Assembly: GCA_029338675.1 (NCBI GenBank)
Contig: JAQYAV010000041.1
Coordinates: 46,183-110,182 of the forward strand
DNA length: 64,000 nt
From: Lachnospiraceae bacterium
GTDB taxonomy: Bacteria > Bacillota > Clostridia > Lachnospirales > Lachnospiraceae
Direction: 5' to 3'
Position numbers and translations under genes: made by a program. Numbering within the stretch: position 1 is the first letter of the stretch; the number at the start of each line of letters is the position of its first letter. This document shows positions 7,107-17,400 of this stretch, in pieces. The notes under the pieces were generated by a model that did not search any database, was not told the DNA's origin, and worked only from the letters and a program-made list of their open reading frames with translations.

Positions 7107-9233
7107 ATGAAAGTTATCAAAAGGGATGGTCACACCGTAACATATGACCGTGCAAAAATTGTTACTGCAATCAAGAAAGCTAATGCAGAAGTAGAACCTT
7201 GTGAGAAGGTATCTGATGAAAAAATCGAAGAGATAGTATCTGGCATCGAAGCTAAGAATAAGCAGCGTATGCTCGTTGAAGATATTCAGGATATTATCGA
7301 GCAAAAGCTTATGGACGACAAAAAGTTTATATTAGCAAAAACTTATATTATATACAGATACACAAGAGAGCTTGTCAGAAAAGCTAATACTACTGACGAT
7401 TCAATTTTAAGCTTAATCCAAAATCGTAATAAAGATGTTATGGAAGAAAACTCTAATAAGAACGCAACTGTTGCATCTACTCAGCGTGATCTTATTGCTG
7501 GCGAGGTATCTAAGGATCTTACTAAGAGAGTCTTACTTCCAGAGAAGATTTCTAAAGCTCACGAAGAAGGTGTGTTACATTTCCATGATGCTGATTATTT
7601 CCTTCAGCCTATATTCAACTGTTGCCTTATTAACATAGGCGATATGCTTGATAACGGAACAGTTATGAATGGCAAGCTTATTGAAACTCCTAAGAGCTTT
7701 CAGGTTGCATGTACTGTAATGACTCAGATTATCTCATCTGTAGCAAGTAGTCAGTACGGTGGTCAGTCTGTCGATATTAAGCATTTAGGAAAATATTTAA
7801 GATACAGCTTCAACAAATACAAAAATCATCTTGTGGAAGAATACGGCGATAAGATTGACGACGAAATTCTTGATCAAATGGCTAGAGAAAGACTCAACGA
7901 TGAACTTCGTTCAGGTGTACAAACTATTCAGTACCAGATTAATACACTTATGACTACTAATGGTCAGTCTCCTTTTGTTACTCTCTTCCTTAATCTTGAT
8001 CCAAATGATGAATATATTGAAGAGAATGCTATTATTGTAGAAGAAATATTAAGACAACGTCTTGAGGGAATCAAAAATGAAAAGGGTGTGTATGTAACTC
8101 CTGCATTTCCTAAGTTAATATATGTTTTAGACGAGCACAATTGCCTTAAAGGTGGAAAATACGACTATATCACAAAGCTTGCTGTTAAATGTTCTGCAAA
8201 GCGTTTATATCCTGATTACATTTCAGCTAAGAAGATGCGTGAAAATTACGAAGGAAATGTTTTCTCTTGTATGGGATGTCGTTCTTTCTTATCACCTTGG
8301 AAGGACGAAAACGGAAACTACAAGTGGGAAGGTCGTTTCAATCAGGGTGTTGTTAGTATTAACCTTCCACAGATTGGTATTATCGCTAAAGGCGATGAAG
8401 AGAAATTCTGGAAATTACTTGACGAACGTTTAGACCTTTGTTTTGAAGCACTTATGTGCAGACATAATGCACTTTTAGGTGTTACTTCTGATGTAAGCCC
8501 TGTACATTGGCAATATGGTGCAATTGCTAGGCTTAAGAAGGGTGAAAAAATTGACAAGCTTCTTATGGATGGTTACTCAACTATTTCACTTGGATATATC
8601 GGTCTTTACGAGCTTACAATGCTTATGAAGGGTGTAAGTCATACAGATCCTGTTGGTGAAGAGTTTGCATTAAGGGTTATGAACAAGCTTCGTTCTTCTT
8701 GTGAAGAATGGAAGAAGGAAACTGGACTTGGCTTTGGTTTATATGGTACTCCAGCGGAATCACTTTGTTACAGATTTGCAAGAATTGATCAAGAGCGTTT
8801 TGGAACAATTCCTAATGTTACAGATAAGGGATACTACACTAATTCTTACCACGTTGATGTAAGAGAAAAGATTGATGCATTCAGCAAATTCAGATTTGAA
8901 AGTCAATTCCAGACTATCTCATCTGGTGGTGCAATATCATACGTAGAAATTCCTAATATGAGACACAATCTTGAAGCACTTGAAGAAGTTGTTCGTTTCA
9001 TCTATGACAACATTCAATATGCTGAATTTAATACAAAATCAGATTTCTGCCACGTTTGCGATTATGATGGTGAAATCATAATCAATGATGATAACGAATG
9101 GGAATGCCCACAGTGTGGTAACAAGGATCATACAAAAATGAATGTTACAAGACGTACTTGTGGTTACCTTGGCGAGAACTTCTGGAATGTTGGTAAAACA
9201 AAAGAAATTAAATCAAGAGTTTTACACCTATAA
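7107..9233 (+). CDS. nrdD: Anaerobic (class III) ribonucleoside-triphosphate reductase
   Basis: 708 residues. Makes dNTPs from NTPs with a glycyl radical and works only without oxygen. The N-terminal ~90 residues are an ATP-cone allosteric domain (MKVIKRDGHTVTYDRAKIV). The central barrel follows. Near the C-terminus four cysteines in CHVC and CPQC form the zinc site, and RRTCGYLG carries the glycyl-radical glycine about 20 residues from the end. The ATG follows GGAGAAGAG. Paired with nrdG 174 bp downstream. NrdR-like boxes upstream suggest repression when dATP/ATP binds NrdR. Confidence 0.97.
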   Translation: MKVIKRDGHTVTYDRAKIVTAIKKANAEVEPCEKVSDEKIEEIVSGIEAKNKQRMLVEDIQDIIEQKLMDDKKFILAKTYIIYRYTRELVRKANTTDDSILSLIQNRNKDVMEENSNKNATVASTQRDLIAGEVSKDLTKRVLLPEKISKAHEEGVLHFHDADYFLQPIFNCCLINIGDMLDNGTVMNGKLIETPKSFQVACTVMTQIISSVASSQYGGQSVDIKHLGKYLRYSFNKYKNHLVEEYGDKIDDEILDQMARERLNDELRSGVQTIQYQINTLMTTNGQSPFVTLFLNLDPNDEYIEENAIIVEEILRQRLEGIKNEKGVYVTPAFPKLIYVLDEHNCLKGGKYDYITKLAVKCSAKRLYPDYISAKKMRENYEGNVFSCMGCRSFLSPWKDENGNYKWEGRFNQGVVSINLPQIGIIAKGDEEKFWKLLDERLDLCFEALMCRHNALLGVTSDVSPVHWQYGAIARLKKGEKIDKLLMDGYSTISLGYIGLYELTMLMKGVSHTDPVGEEFALRVMNKLRSSCEEWKKETGLGFGLYGTPAESLCYRFARIDQERFGTIPNVTDKGYYTNSYHVDVREKIDAFSKFRFESQFQTISSGGAISYVEIPNMRHNLEALEEVVRFIYDNIQYAEFNTKSDFCHVCDYDGEIIINDDNEWECPQCGNKDHTKMNVTRRTCGYLGENFWNVGKTKEIKSRVLHL

Positions 9234-9345
9234 TTTAGCTAGGTTAATCGGGGTTAAATTTAGTCGAAAAAGGGCTAAAAAAATCTGAAAGTGTCTGAAA
9301 AATTTTTAGGATATTAAAAAATTTCAGCTCAAAAATAGTCAAATA

Positions 9346-9380
9346 AACAAAACGGAGAATTAATTTCTCCGTTTTGTTTT
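9346..9380 (+). terminator. Intrinsic terminator between nrdD and nrdG
   Basis: 12-bp stem CAAAACGGAGAA / TTCTCCGTTTTG (9348-9376) with a 5-nt loop, followed by TTTT. It lies about 30 bp before nrdG. Confidence 0.75.
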
Positions 9381-9406
9381 AACTAATTATTCAAAAGGAG
9401 TTTATT

Positions 9407-9943
9407 ATGAACTACGCAGACATAAAAGAATTTGATGTAGCAAATGGAACTGGTGTCAGAGTTTCCCTATTTGTATCAGGCTGTACTCATCATTGCAAAG
9501 GTTGCTTTAACGAAGCTACATGGGATTTTAATTACGGCAATCTTTTCACTGATGCTGAAATAGATAAAATCATAAAATCACTTGAGCCTGATTATATTCA
9601 AGGTCTTTCGCTATTAGGTGGCGAACCCTTTGAATATGTGAACCAATTAGGAGTGCTTCCGCTCGTCAAATTAGTAAAAGAAACATATCCAACAAAAAAT
9701 ATATGGTGCTACACAGGCTATACTTTTGAAAAGGATATATTAGATGATATGGTTAAAAAATGGCCAACAACTAAAGAGCTATTGTCATATATTGATATTC
9801 TTGTAGATGGAGAATTTGTGGAAGAAAAGAAGGATTTATCTATTCGCTTCAGAGGTTCTACAAATCAACGAATCATCGATGTTAAAAGATCCTTATCAGA
9901 AGGAACAACTATCCTATGGAATAACGGAGACTACAACGAATAA
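9407..9943 (+). CDS. nrdG: Anaerobic ribonucleotide reductase activating radical-SAM enzyme
   Basis: 178 residues. Uses S-adenosylmethionine and a 4Fe-4S cluster to install the glycyl radical on NrdD. The cluster motif CTHHCKGC (CxxxCxxC) lies near residue 27 within VSLFVSGC, followed by the SAM-contact LLGGEPF near residue 70. Length and motifs are typical of NrdG. The ATG at 9407 follows AAAGGAG. An intrinsic terminator stands between it and nrdD, so its expression depends on read-through or a separate promoter; no strong promoter is visible in the gap. Confidence 0.95.
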   Translation: MNYADIKEFDVANGTGVRVSLFVSGCTHHCKGCFNEATWDFNYGNLFTDAEIDKIIKSLEPDYIQGLSLLGGEPFEYVNQLGVLPLVKLVKETYPTKNIWCYTGYTFEKDILDDMVKKWPTTKELLSYIDILVDGEFVEEKKDLSIRFRGSTNQRIIDVKRSLSEGTTILWNNGDYNE

Positions 9944-9982
9944 TTCAAGTACGCCTTTGCAAGCTTCTGCAAAGTGTACAAA

Positions 9983-10036
9983 AAAATGGTGTTTAACATT
10001 CTACAACCAAGGTTGAGATGCTAAACACCATTTTTA
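9983..10036. terminator. Bidirectional terminator between convergent nrdG and lipoprotein paralog 2
   Basis: Outer arms AATGGTGTTTA (9985-9995) and TAAACACCATT (10022-10032) plus an inner CAACC/GGTTG stem; A-run before and T-run after, so it can work on both strands. Confidence 0.8.
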
Positions 10037-10055
10037 TATTATCAAAATATTAAAT

Positions 10056-11219
10056 CTACTTTGCAACTGCCTGATCAACAATAAAATCATTTACCTTTTC
10101 AGAAATTGTAAAATAAATAATATCATCCATAGAATATTGACTTTCCATAGTTTCTCTATCTATTGCATTATTAAGAATAATCTTTTCTTCAATTGCAGTT
10201 ATCTCTTCCTTTGTAAGAGTCATGTTCTCTGCCTTAGCAATAGCACAAACAACAATCTTCTGCTTTAAGAAATCTCTAGCTTGCTCATCAAGCTGCTTCT
10301 TAAAATCATCTACAGTTTCAATCTGGAAATATGTTTTAAGAAGTTCCTCTAATGTAATACCTGATGACTTTGCACTTTCCTCATAAGAAGCAACAACTTT
10401 CTCAACAAGTTTAGTGATTTCCTCCTCTGGATAAGATTCAACCTTTGCATTATCAACTACTAACTGCAATACAGTATTTCTATTTGTATTATCAGCTTCT
10501 TCCTGACGAAGCTTCTTTATATCTTCTCTTGCCTGTGCTTCATACTCAGCAGTTGTAGAACAATCAGTATTAGAAGCAATAAAAGCATCTGTATATTCAG
10601 GCAACTTCTTATCTACAATGTAGTTTATTGTAACCTTAAACAAAGCATCTTTTCCTGCTAACTCTTCTACATGATACTCCGTTGGGAAAGTAACATTAAC
10701 ATCAAATGTTTCTCCAACCTTATGATTCTCAATCTGCTCTTCCATTCCTTCAATAAATCTCCCTGAACCAAGCACTAAATCAAATCCTGCACCATTAGTA
10801 GATCCACCCTGAAATTCAACTCCATCGATACTTCCAACATAATCAATGTTTACTGTATCTCCATTCTTAGTAGTTCCTTCCATAATCTTATCTTCAACTG
10901 CGAATGTATTACGAAGTGCCTCTACTCTTTCCTTAACCATATCATCTGTCACTTCTACAGTTTCAGCATTGTACTCAATTTTCTTATATTCGCCAAGAGT
11001 ACAATATCCTGCCCAATTATCTAAAAGCTTTTTATAATCCTCTTCCTTGAATTCTCTTGTTGCATTACTTGCTGTAGAAGCATCTACTCCTGCACTTGCT
11101 GTAGCAGTTGTCTCTATATTATCCTTCTTGTCGTTATTATCTTTGCCGCATCCACCAAGTAAAGATAGGCTCATTGAAAGCGCAACTACTAATCCTAATT
11201 TGTTTAATTTCTTTTTCAT
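10056..11219 (-). CDS. Exported trigger-factor-like FKBP peptidyl-prolyl isomerase lipoprotein (paralog 2)
   Basis: 387 residues. Signal peptide ends in lipobox LGGC, followed by a low-complexity Asp/Lys/Thr/Ala linker of about 40 residues typical of surface lipoproteins. Residues about 108-210 form the trigger-factor FKBP domain (GDTVNIDYVGSIDG, LGSGRFIEGMEEQI, VGETFDVNVTFP). The helical C-terminal chaperone part follows; the ribosome-docking domain is absent. Closely parallels the protein at 5459-6559 and shares an upstream promoter-like block with it. The nrdDG pair lies between the two copies. Likely assists folding of exported proteins on the outer face of the membrane. Confidence 0.85.
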   Translation of the reverse strand: MKKKLNKLGLVVALSMSLSLLGGCGKDNNDKKDNIETTATASAGVDASTASNATREFKEEDYKKLLDNWAGYCTLGEYKKIEYNAETVEVTDDMVKERVEALRNTFAVEDKIMEGTTKNGDTVNIDYVGSIDGVEFQGGSTNGAGFDLVLGSGRFIEGMEEQIENHKVGETFDVNVTFPTEYHVEELAGKDALFKVTINYIVDKKLPEYTDAFIASNTDCSTTAEYEAQAREDIKKLRQEEADNTNRNTVLQLVVDNAKVESYPEEEITKLVEKVVASYEESAKSSGITLEELLKTYFQIETVDDFKKQLDEQARDFLKQKIVVCAIAKAENMTLTKEEITAIEEKIILNNAIDRETMESQYSMDDIIYFTISEKVNDFIVDQAVAK

Positions 11220-11248
11220 AACTTACTCCCTTCATTTTGAACACTTAT

Positions 11249-11269
11249 TTTTATATCATACTTCCATAG
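11249..11269 (-). promoter_or_regulatory. Candidate extended -10 promoter of lipoprotein paralog 2
   Basis: Minus strand reads CTATGGAAGTATGATATAAAA; 17 or so positions agree with the block before paralog 1. Confidence 0.45.
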
Positions 11270-11321
11270 AAAAATAAAGCTATTTTCTGTGAAAAAAACG
11301 TGTTTATTATATGAATTATGT

Positions 11322-11349
11322 TTGAAAACATATAAAAATGTGCTATTAT
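11322..11349 (+). promoter_or_regulatory. Promoter of dut
   Basis: TTGAAA (11322-11327), 16-bp spacer, TATTAT (11344-11349), about 63 bp before the dut start codon. Confidence 0.55.
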
Positions 11350-11412
11350 GTTAAAGTAAAAATAAAAAGTATCGATTAGCATTAATGCCAATCTTGAAGA
11401 AAGGATATCATT

Positions 11413-11862
11413 ATGGTTACAACAATACCTGTAAATATTAAAAAAATAAAACCTAACGCCACTGTTCCAACTTATGGGTCCGCCAATGCAGCTGGCGCTG
11501 ATTTGTATGCTTGTATTGATGATAGCCTTACAATAAATCCAGGCGAAACTATTCTTGTTCCTACAGGTTTAGCTGTTGCCCTTCCTGAAGGGTATGCAGG
11601 CTTAATTTATGCCCGTAGTGGTTTAGCCAGTAAGAAGGGGCTTGCCCCCGCTAACAAAGTAGGTGTAATCGATTCAGATTATCGTGGTGAAGTTATGGTT
11701 GCATTACACAATCACTCTAATGTGCCTGCAACTATAGAGCCTAATGAAAGAGTTGCTCAGCTCGTTATTACTCCATACATTGCTGCTTTATACAATGTTG
11801 TTGACGAGCTCGACGAAACCGAGCGTGGCGAAGGTGGATTTGGATCTACTGGAACCCATTAA
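11413..11862 (+). CDS. dut: Deoxyuridine 5'-triphosphate nucleotidohydrolase (dUTPase)
   Basis: 149 residues, normal for the trimeric dUTPase family. Splits dUTP to dUMP and pyrophosphate, keeping uracil out of DNA and feeding dTMP synthesis. All five family motifs are visible: AAGADLYA, ARSGLASKKG, GVIDSDYRGE, ERVAQLVI and the C-terminal RGEGGFGSTG that closes over the active site. The ATG follows GAAAGGATATC. It has its own promoter and terminator, so it is probably monocistronic. Functionally related to the nearby nrdDG genes. Confidence 0.95.
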   Translation: MVTTIPVNIKKIKPNATVPTYGSANAAGADLYACIDDSLTINPGETILVPTGLAVALPEGYAGLIYARSGLASKKGLAPANKVGVIDSDYRGEVMVALHNHSNVPATIEPNERVAQLVITPYIAALYNVVDELDETERGEGGFGSTGTH

Positions 11863-11886
11863 CCTTTCATTTATTCTGTCAGTATA

Positions 11887-11918
11887 GACTTCAACCACCC
11901 TTGGTTGAAGTCTTTTTT
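11887..11918 (+). terminator. Terminator of dut
   Basis: 11-bp stem GACTTCAACCA / TGGTTGAAGTC with a 4-nt loop, followed by TTTTTT. Confidence 0.85.
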
Positions 11919-11956
11919 ACTTTTGTAAGATTTACACACTATACAAGGAGGAAGTC

Positions 11957-13309
11957 ATGGAAGAATTAAAGGATATAATTGACGAATTAGTTAATCTTTT
12001 AGATTGTGGCAAAATATATTCTGCGAAGGAATGCCTTTCTAATTTAAATGAAGCAGATATAGCTGCCGTATTAGAGGAAATACCACCAAAATATTTAGTA
12101 AAAGCATTTAGAATACTCCCTAAGGGAATTGCTGCAGATACATTTTCATTTTTAGATAGCGATACACAAGAGACATTAATTAAGGCCTTCTCGGATAAAG
12201 AGCTTCGTGATGTCATTAATGATTTGTTTATGGATGATACAGTTGACTTGCTTGAAGAAATGCCAGCAAGTGTTATCAAAAGAATCTTAAAGCACACTGA
12301 CCCACAAACAAGACAGATTATCAATGAAATTATGAATTACCCAGAAGATAGTGCTGGAAGCATTATGACAACTGAGTATATTAGTCTCAAAAAGAATATG
12401 ACTGTAGAACAGTCCTTTGAGCGTATTCGTGCTATAGCTATTGATAAGGAAACAATTTACACTTGCTATGTAACCAACGAACAAAGCGTTCTTCAAGGAA
12501 TCGTAACTGTCAAAGATTTATTATTAGCTCAATATACAGATACCATTGGCGACATAATGGAAACAAATATTATTAGCGTTAATACACTTGAAGACAAGGA
12601 AAATGTTGTTCATATGTTTGACAAATATGATTTTCTTGCTATGCCAGTTGTAGATAAAGAAAATAGATTAGTCGGTATTGTAACCTTTGATGATGCCATG
12701 GAGGTCTTGCAGGACGAAAATACAGAGGATATCGAAAAAATGGCTGCCATTATGCCAACAGATAAGCCTTATATGAAGACAAGCGTGTTTGAAACCTTCA
12801 AAAAAAGAATTCCTTGGCTACTTCTTCTTATGATATCTGCAACCTTTACTGGTACTATCATTAAACATTACGAGGATGCACTAGGTACATATGTTGTTTT
12901 AACTGCCTTTATTCCAATGCTTATGGATACCGCAGGTAACGCTGGAAGTCAGGCATCAGTAACTATCATTCGTGGTCTTTCGCTTAACGAAATCGAATTC
13001 AAAGATATATTTAAGATTCAAGGTAAAGAATTTTTAGTTGCACTATGCTGTGGTACGACTTTAGCATTGGCTAATTTTGTCAAGCTCATAACCTTGGATG
13101 GTCTTGCGATGAATATTGCCTTTGTAGTATGTGGTACTTTACTTTTAGTTGTAATTGTAGCAAAATTCGTAGGCTGTTCTCTACCAATTATTGCCAAGAA
13201 GATTGGATTTGACCCTGCTGTTATGGCAAGTCCTTTCATAACAACTATTGTAGATGCAATATCTCTATTAGTGTATTTCCAGATTGCTTCACACGTACTG
13301 GGAATATAA
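11957..13309 (+). CDS. mgtE: Magnesium transporter MgtE
   Basis: 450 residues, full family length. Cytosolic N-domain of helical repeats (residues 1-125, e.g. EEIPPKYLVKAF and LLEEMPASVIKR), then two CBS domains (about 130-255) beginning DSAGSIMTTEYISL, then a five-helix membrane pore (about 285-450) with PMLMDTAGNAGSQAS, the MgtE signature region with the conserved acidic residue for Mg2+. In this family CBS and N domains close the channel when cytosolic Mg2+ is high. The ATG follows AAGGAGGAAGTC. Confidence 0.95.
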   Translation: MEELKDIIDELVNLLDCGKIYSAKECLSNLNEADIAAVLEEIPPKYLVKAFRILPKGIAADTFSFLDSDTQETLIKAFSDKELRDVINDLFMDDTVDLLEEMPASVIKRILKHTDPQTRQIINEIMNYPEDSAGSIMTTEYISLKKNMTVEQSFERIRAIAIDKETIYTCYVTNEQSVLQGIVTVKDLLLAQYTDTIGDIMETNIISVNTLEDKENVVHMFDKYDFLAMPVVDKENRLVGIVTFDDAMEVLQDENTEDIEKMAAIMPTDKPYMKTSVFETFKKRIPWLLLLMISATFTGTIIKHYEDALGTYVVLTAFIPMLMDTAGNAGSQASVTIIRGLSLNEIEFKDIFKIQGKEFLVALCCGTTLALANFVKLITLDGLAMNIAFVVCGTLLLVVIVAKFVGCSLPIIAKKIGFDPAVMASPFITTIVDAISLLVYFQIASHVLGI

Positions 13310-13315
13310 ATAAAC

Positions 13316-13356
13316 AGGCAGGATAGAATTTATCCAATACAAATTCTATCCTGCCT
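13316..13356. terminator. Terminator after mgtE, possibly bidirectional
   Basis: Arms of 16 bp, AGGCAGGATAGAATTT and AAATTCTATCCTGCCT, with a 9-nt loop, between convergent mgtE and the parvulin-like gene. The flanking tracts are T-rich on both strands but interrupted. Confidence 0.7.
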
Positions 13357-13373
13357 ATTTATTTAAGTATAAA

Positions 13374-14426
13374 TTATTCACTTATCTTTATCGTGTCGTA
13401 CACATCCATATCAACTGAATCCTCATACGAAAACTTTGGATCAATATCCTGTTTCCATTTATCGAGTGTTTCAGCTAATACCTTTTCAACTACATCATCA
13501 TACAAATCTTCTTTTCTTTTATTTGTAGCATCTCTATCTGTGAGGGCTATCATTTGAAAAACATGATATCCATATTCACTTTCAATAACAGTACTATAAT
13601 CATTATTCTCCATAGCGTAAAGAGCGTTGTAAATTTCTTCACCATATGTCTCTAATATTTCATCTGGAGTCATAGTTTGTGTTTTTGCCTGTTTTAGCTT
13701 ATAGTATTCGGCTAGCTTCTGGATACTCTCTAAATCTTTATTTCCATCAATCTTAGATGTAGCTAATGTGCTACAAGCTTGAAGTGCGTTATCATGTTGT
13801 TTTTCCCTCTCTTCAGCTGAAAATGGTACTATATTTCCAGACGAATCAATGTTATAGCATGGAAAATACATGTCAAAGAAGGTTGTAACTCTAGCCTGTT
13901 CTTCTGAAACCTCAACAGGATTTTTTTCAAGAAGCTTATCCTGAACCTTGTTAGCAATTGCATTTTCAGTAAGAACCTTCTCAATTAAATCATTTGTAAG
14001 CTCCATAGAAGAAATTTGTTCATCTGTTAACCCTTTAAAAAAGCTAGCAGCACCTTGCTTAATATCATTTAATTCGCCATCTGTTAATGAAATATTATAC
14101 TTCTCCTGATGTGAAATTAGTGTTTTTACTTTGATTATACTTTTTATAACTTCTTCCTTTGTAAGATTGACCATTGAAACATTATCATTATTCTGTGGAA
14201 GTGTAAGTTGCCATACATCGTCACCATATTTTAATTCGTACTGCTCCTTTACTGTGCAAATATATACGTACACTTCTCCCTTTGTAACAATATTGTCTCC
14301 ATACTTAAATACTACTGTGCCTGGTTTTTCTTCTATCTTATTGGCAACATTTCCTTTTCCACAAGCAGTAGTAAAAAGCATCATGCATGATATTAATAAA
14401 ATAAAAATCAATCTACTTTTCTTCAT
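13374..14426 (-). CDS. Parvulin-like (PrsA/PpiC-type) lipoprotein
   Basis: About 350 residues from ATG 14424-14426 (MKKSRLIF), preceded by GGGGAAC; a TTG six codons upstream is less likely. The signal peptide ends in FTTAC, a lipobox. The middle is helical like the SurA/PrsA N-terminal domain (LTNDLIEKVLTENAIANKV). Near the C-terminus SEYGYHVFQMIALTDR matches the last strand and helix of a PpiC rotamase; the rest of the rotamase core is weak, so catalytic activity is uncertain. Last gene of the uridylyltransferase-pth-mfd run. Probable role: folding of secreted proteins. Confidence 0.75.
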   Translation of the reverse strand: MKKSRLIFILLISCMMLFTTACGKGNVANKIEEKPGTVVFKYGDNIVTKGEVYVYICTVKEQYELKYGDDVWQLTLPQNNDNVSMVNLTKEEVIKSIIKVKTLISHQEKYNISLTDGELNDIKQGAASFFKGLTDEQISSMELTNDLIEKVLTENAIANKVQDKLLEKNPVEVSEEQARVTTFFDMYFPCYNIDSSGNIVPFSAEEREKQHDNALQACSTLATSKIDGNKDLESIQKLAEYYKLKQAKTQTMTPDEILETYGEEIYNALYAMENNDYSTVIESEYGYHVFQMIALTDRDATNKRKEDLYDDVVEKVLAETLDKWKQDIDPKFSYEDSVDMDVYDTIKISE

Positions 14427-14459
14427 TACGTTCCCCACTTCCAAAAACCCGAGTCAATT

Positions 14460-17400
14460 CTATATACTACTTTCTTCATCAGAAGCCTCTGCACTAACAT
14501 CTATAGGCTTCTTTTTTTGCACTATTATGGTCTTTATTATATCATTAATTATTTTTTCTACAACTTCTAATAATTCATCCTGTAAATTTTTAGAAATCTT
14601 ATAATGGAAACCTGTTTCTTTTCCAACAACAAGTCTTAAAGAGCCATTATATCGTTTGAGTAAAGTATCTATTCGATCAGCTTTTACTGGTGCTGATGGC
14701 AACACAATAAATCTAAGCTCGTCACCAACATATTTTACATCAGTTAAATATGCTTTATGCGCAAGCGCCTTAATATATGCGACATCAAGAAGTCGATAAA
14801 AGGCTCTTGGTGGTTCACCAAATCTATCCTTTACCTCCTCAAGGATGCCATCATTTTCTTCTCTACTCTCACATTTTGAAATACGTTTATAAAGATCAAT
14901 CTTCATATATTCATTTTTGACATAATTGTCTGGAATATACGCATCAAGTGGAAGCTCAATAGATGTTGTAAATTCAATCTCTTCCTCCTCGCCTGATAAT
15001 TTCTTAATTGCATCATGGAGCATCTTGCAATACAAATCATAACCAACTGCTTCTATATTACCTGATTGTTCTTGTCCAAGTAAATTACCTGCACCACGAA
15101 TCTCTAGGTCTTTCATTGAAATTTTATATCCGGAACCTAAGTCTGTAAATTCACGTATTGCCATAAGTCGCTTTTCAGCAACCTCTTTAATCATTTTATC
15201 TCTCTTATATAGCAAGAATGCGTAAGCACTTCTATTAGATCTTCCTACACGACCTCTTAACTGATATAACTGAGATAAGCCAAAATTATCAGCATCATGA
15301 ATGATTATGGTATTTACATTTGGTATATCTAATCCAGTTTCAATAATTGTAGTAGATACTAACACATCTATCTCCTTATTGATAAAGCCATGCATTTTAT
15401 CTTCTAGCTCTCGTTCATTCATCTTTCCATGCGCAAATTCAATATTAGCACTTGGAAGCACTGCTCTTAGAGAAGCTGTAATATCCTCTATTGTATTAAC
15501 TCTGTTATATACATAATATACCTGGCCACCGCGATTAAGCTCACGATTAATCGCTTCCTTAACAAATTCTATGTCATACTCCATAACATATGTCTGAATC
15601 GGAAGTCTATCAACTGGTGGCTCTTCTAGCAAGCTTATATCCCTCAAGCCTACCATACTCATATGAAGAGTCCTTGGTATAGGTGTTGCAGTAAGTGTAA
15701 GCACATCAACATTTTTCTTAATCTGCTTAATCTGTTCTTTATGCTTAACACCGAATCTTTGCTCTTCATCTATAATAAGAAGGCCCAGATTCTTGTAACA
15801 AACGTCTTTAGAAAGTAACCTATGTGTACCGATAACAATATCTACCATACCACTTTTTAATCCGTCTAAGGTCTCTTTCTTTTCTTTTGTAGTACAAAAA
15901 CGTGAAAGCATTCGAATGTTTACAGGATAGTTCTTCATTCTTTCACAGAATGTATTATAATGCTGTTCTGCAAGAATTGTAGTAGGTACCAAATATGTAA
16001 CCTGCTTATTATCCTGAACAGCCTTAAACGCAGCTCTAATAGCAACCTCGGTCTTACCAAAGCCAACATCACCACAAACAAGTCTGTCCATTATCTTTGT
16101 ACTTTCCATATCACGTTTTGTATCATCAATAGCCTTTTGTTGATCAAGAGTTTCCTCATACGGAAATAATTCTTCAAATTCCTTCTGCCACTGTGTATCC
16201 TCTGAATAAGCAAAGCCTTCTGAAGACTCTCTAATTGCATAAAGCTCTACTAATTCCTTAGCAATGTCAGCCACATGACCCTTTACTCTTTGACGTACCT
16301 TCTGCCATTCCTGACCACCTAGTTTGTTAAGCTTAGGCTTAACACCATCCTTGCCTGATAGCTTACCAATAATATCTAACTGTTCCACAGGTATAAACAG
16401 CTTACTGCCCTTTGCATACTCAATGCAAATGTAATCCTTCATTCTTCCGTCAGTTTTTACCTTTTCAATACCCCGATATATACCAACTCCATGATTTTGA
16501 TGAACCACATAATCACCAACAGTTAAATCTGCAAAGCTATTAATTCTATCTCCGCTATATTTTCGCATCTTCTTTTTCTTTTCAAGCTCTTTAGATGTGA
16601 AAATATCTCCTTCGCTAATAACAACTAATTTGCTATCTGTAAGCTCAAATCCAAGTTCAATTCTTCCTACAGAAACAACTACTTCACCTTCAACAATAGT
16701 TTTTTTATCCTTATCAGTAAATGTAGCTAATATATCATTATCCTGAAGATTTTTAGCAATTCTTCTCGCTCTTGTCCCAGATGGGGAAAAAATTAATATT
16801 TTATATTTTTTGTTCTGCCATTTTGATATGTCAGACATAAGATTTTCGAAGCTATTATTATATCTAACAAGCTCCCTAGAAGAAATAGAAACGTTACATT
16901 TCTCGCCCCATTCACGTTGTTTAATGTATAATTCAGATAATAAAATAAGTCTTCTGTTAACTAATCGTCCAATTACTTCCTTGCCATCATATAAAACCTT
17001 AGCCTGTGTAGGAAGTGCATATCCTCCTAAAAGTCTTCCCTCCATGGATGCAGCAAATTCCTGAGAATAAACTATTGCCTGTCGATATACCTTTTCTGGC
17101 GCATCAATAAATATCTCTGTATCCTTTGGAAAATAATCCAAAAATGATACTGTATCATCAAAGAAGTAGCTAACCATACTGTCTAATCCCATTGTAGAAT
17201 TAAACTCCTTTAGCTCCTCCTTTACGTTCTCAATCATCTTATTTAATCTTGCGTATTGCTCTGTTCTAAATTCTTTTTTTAGACTTTCTGCTTGAAGCTT
17301 GTGTTCCTTTTCTATTAAGGAAATACCTTTACTGATTCTATCATCAGACAAAACCATTTCACATGCGGGATATATTGATATTTTTTCTATGTGTTCAATA

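Noticed and set aside
14131..14604. 157-codon plus-strand frame
   Set aside because: Antisense to the parvulin-like gene and the mfd end; hydrophobic composition is a shadow of those.
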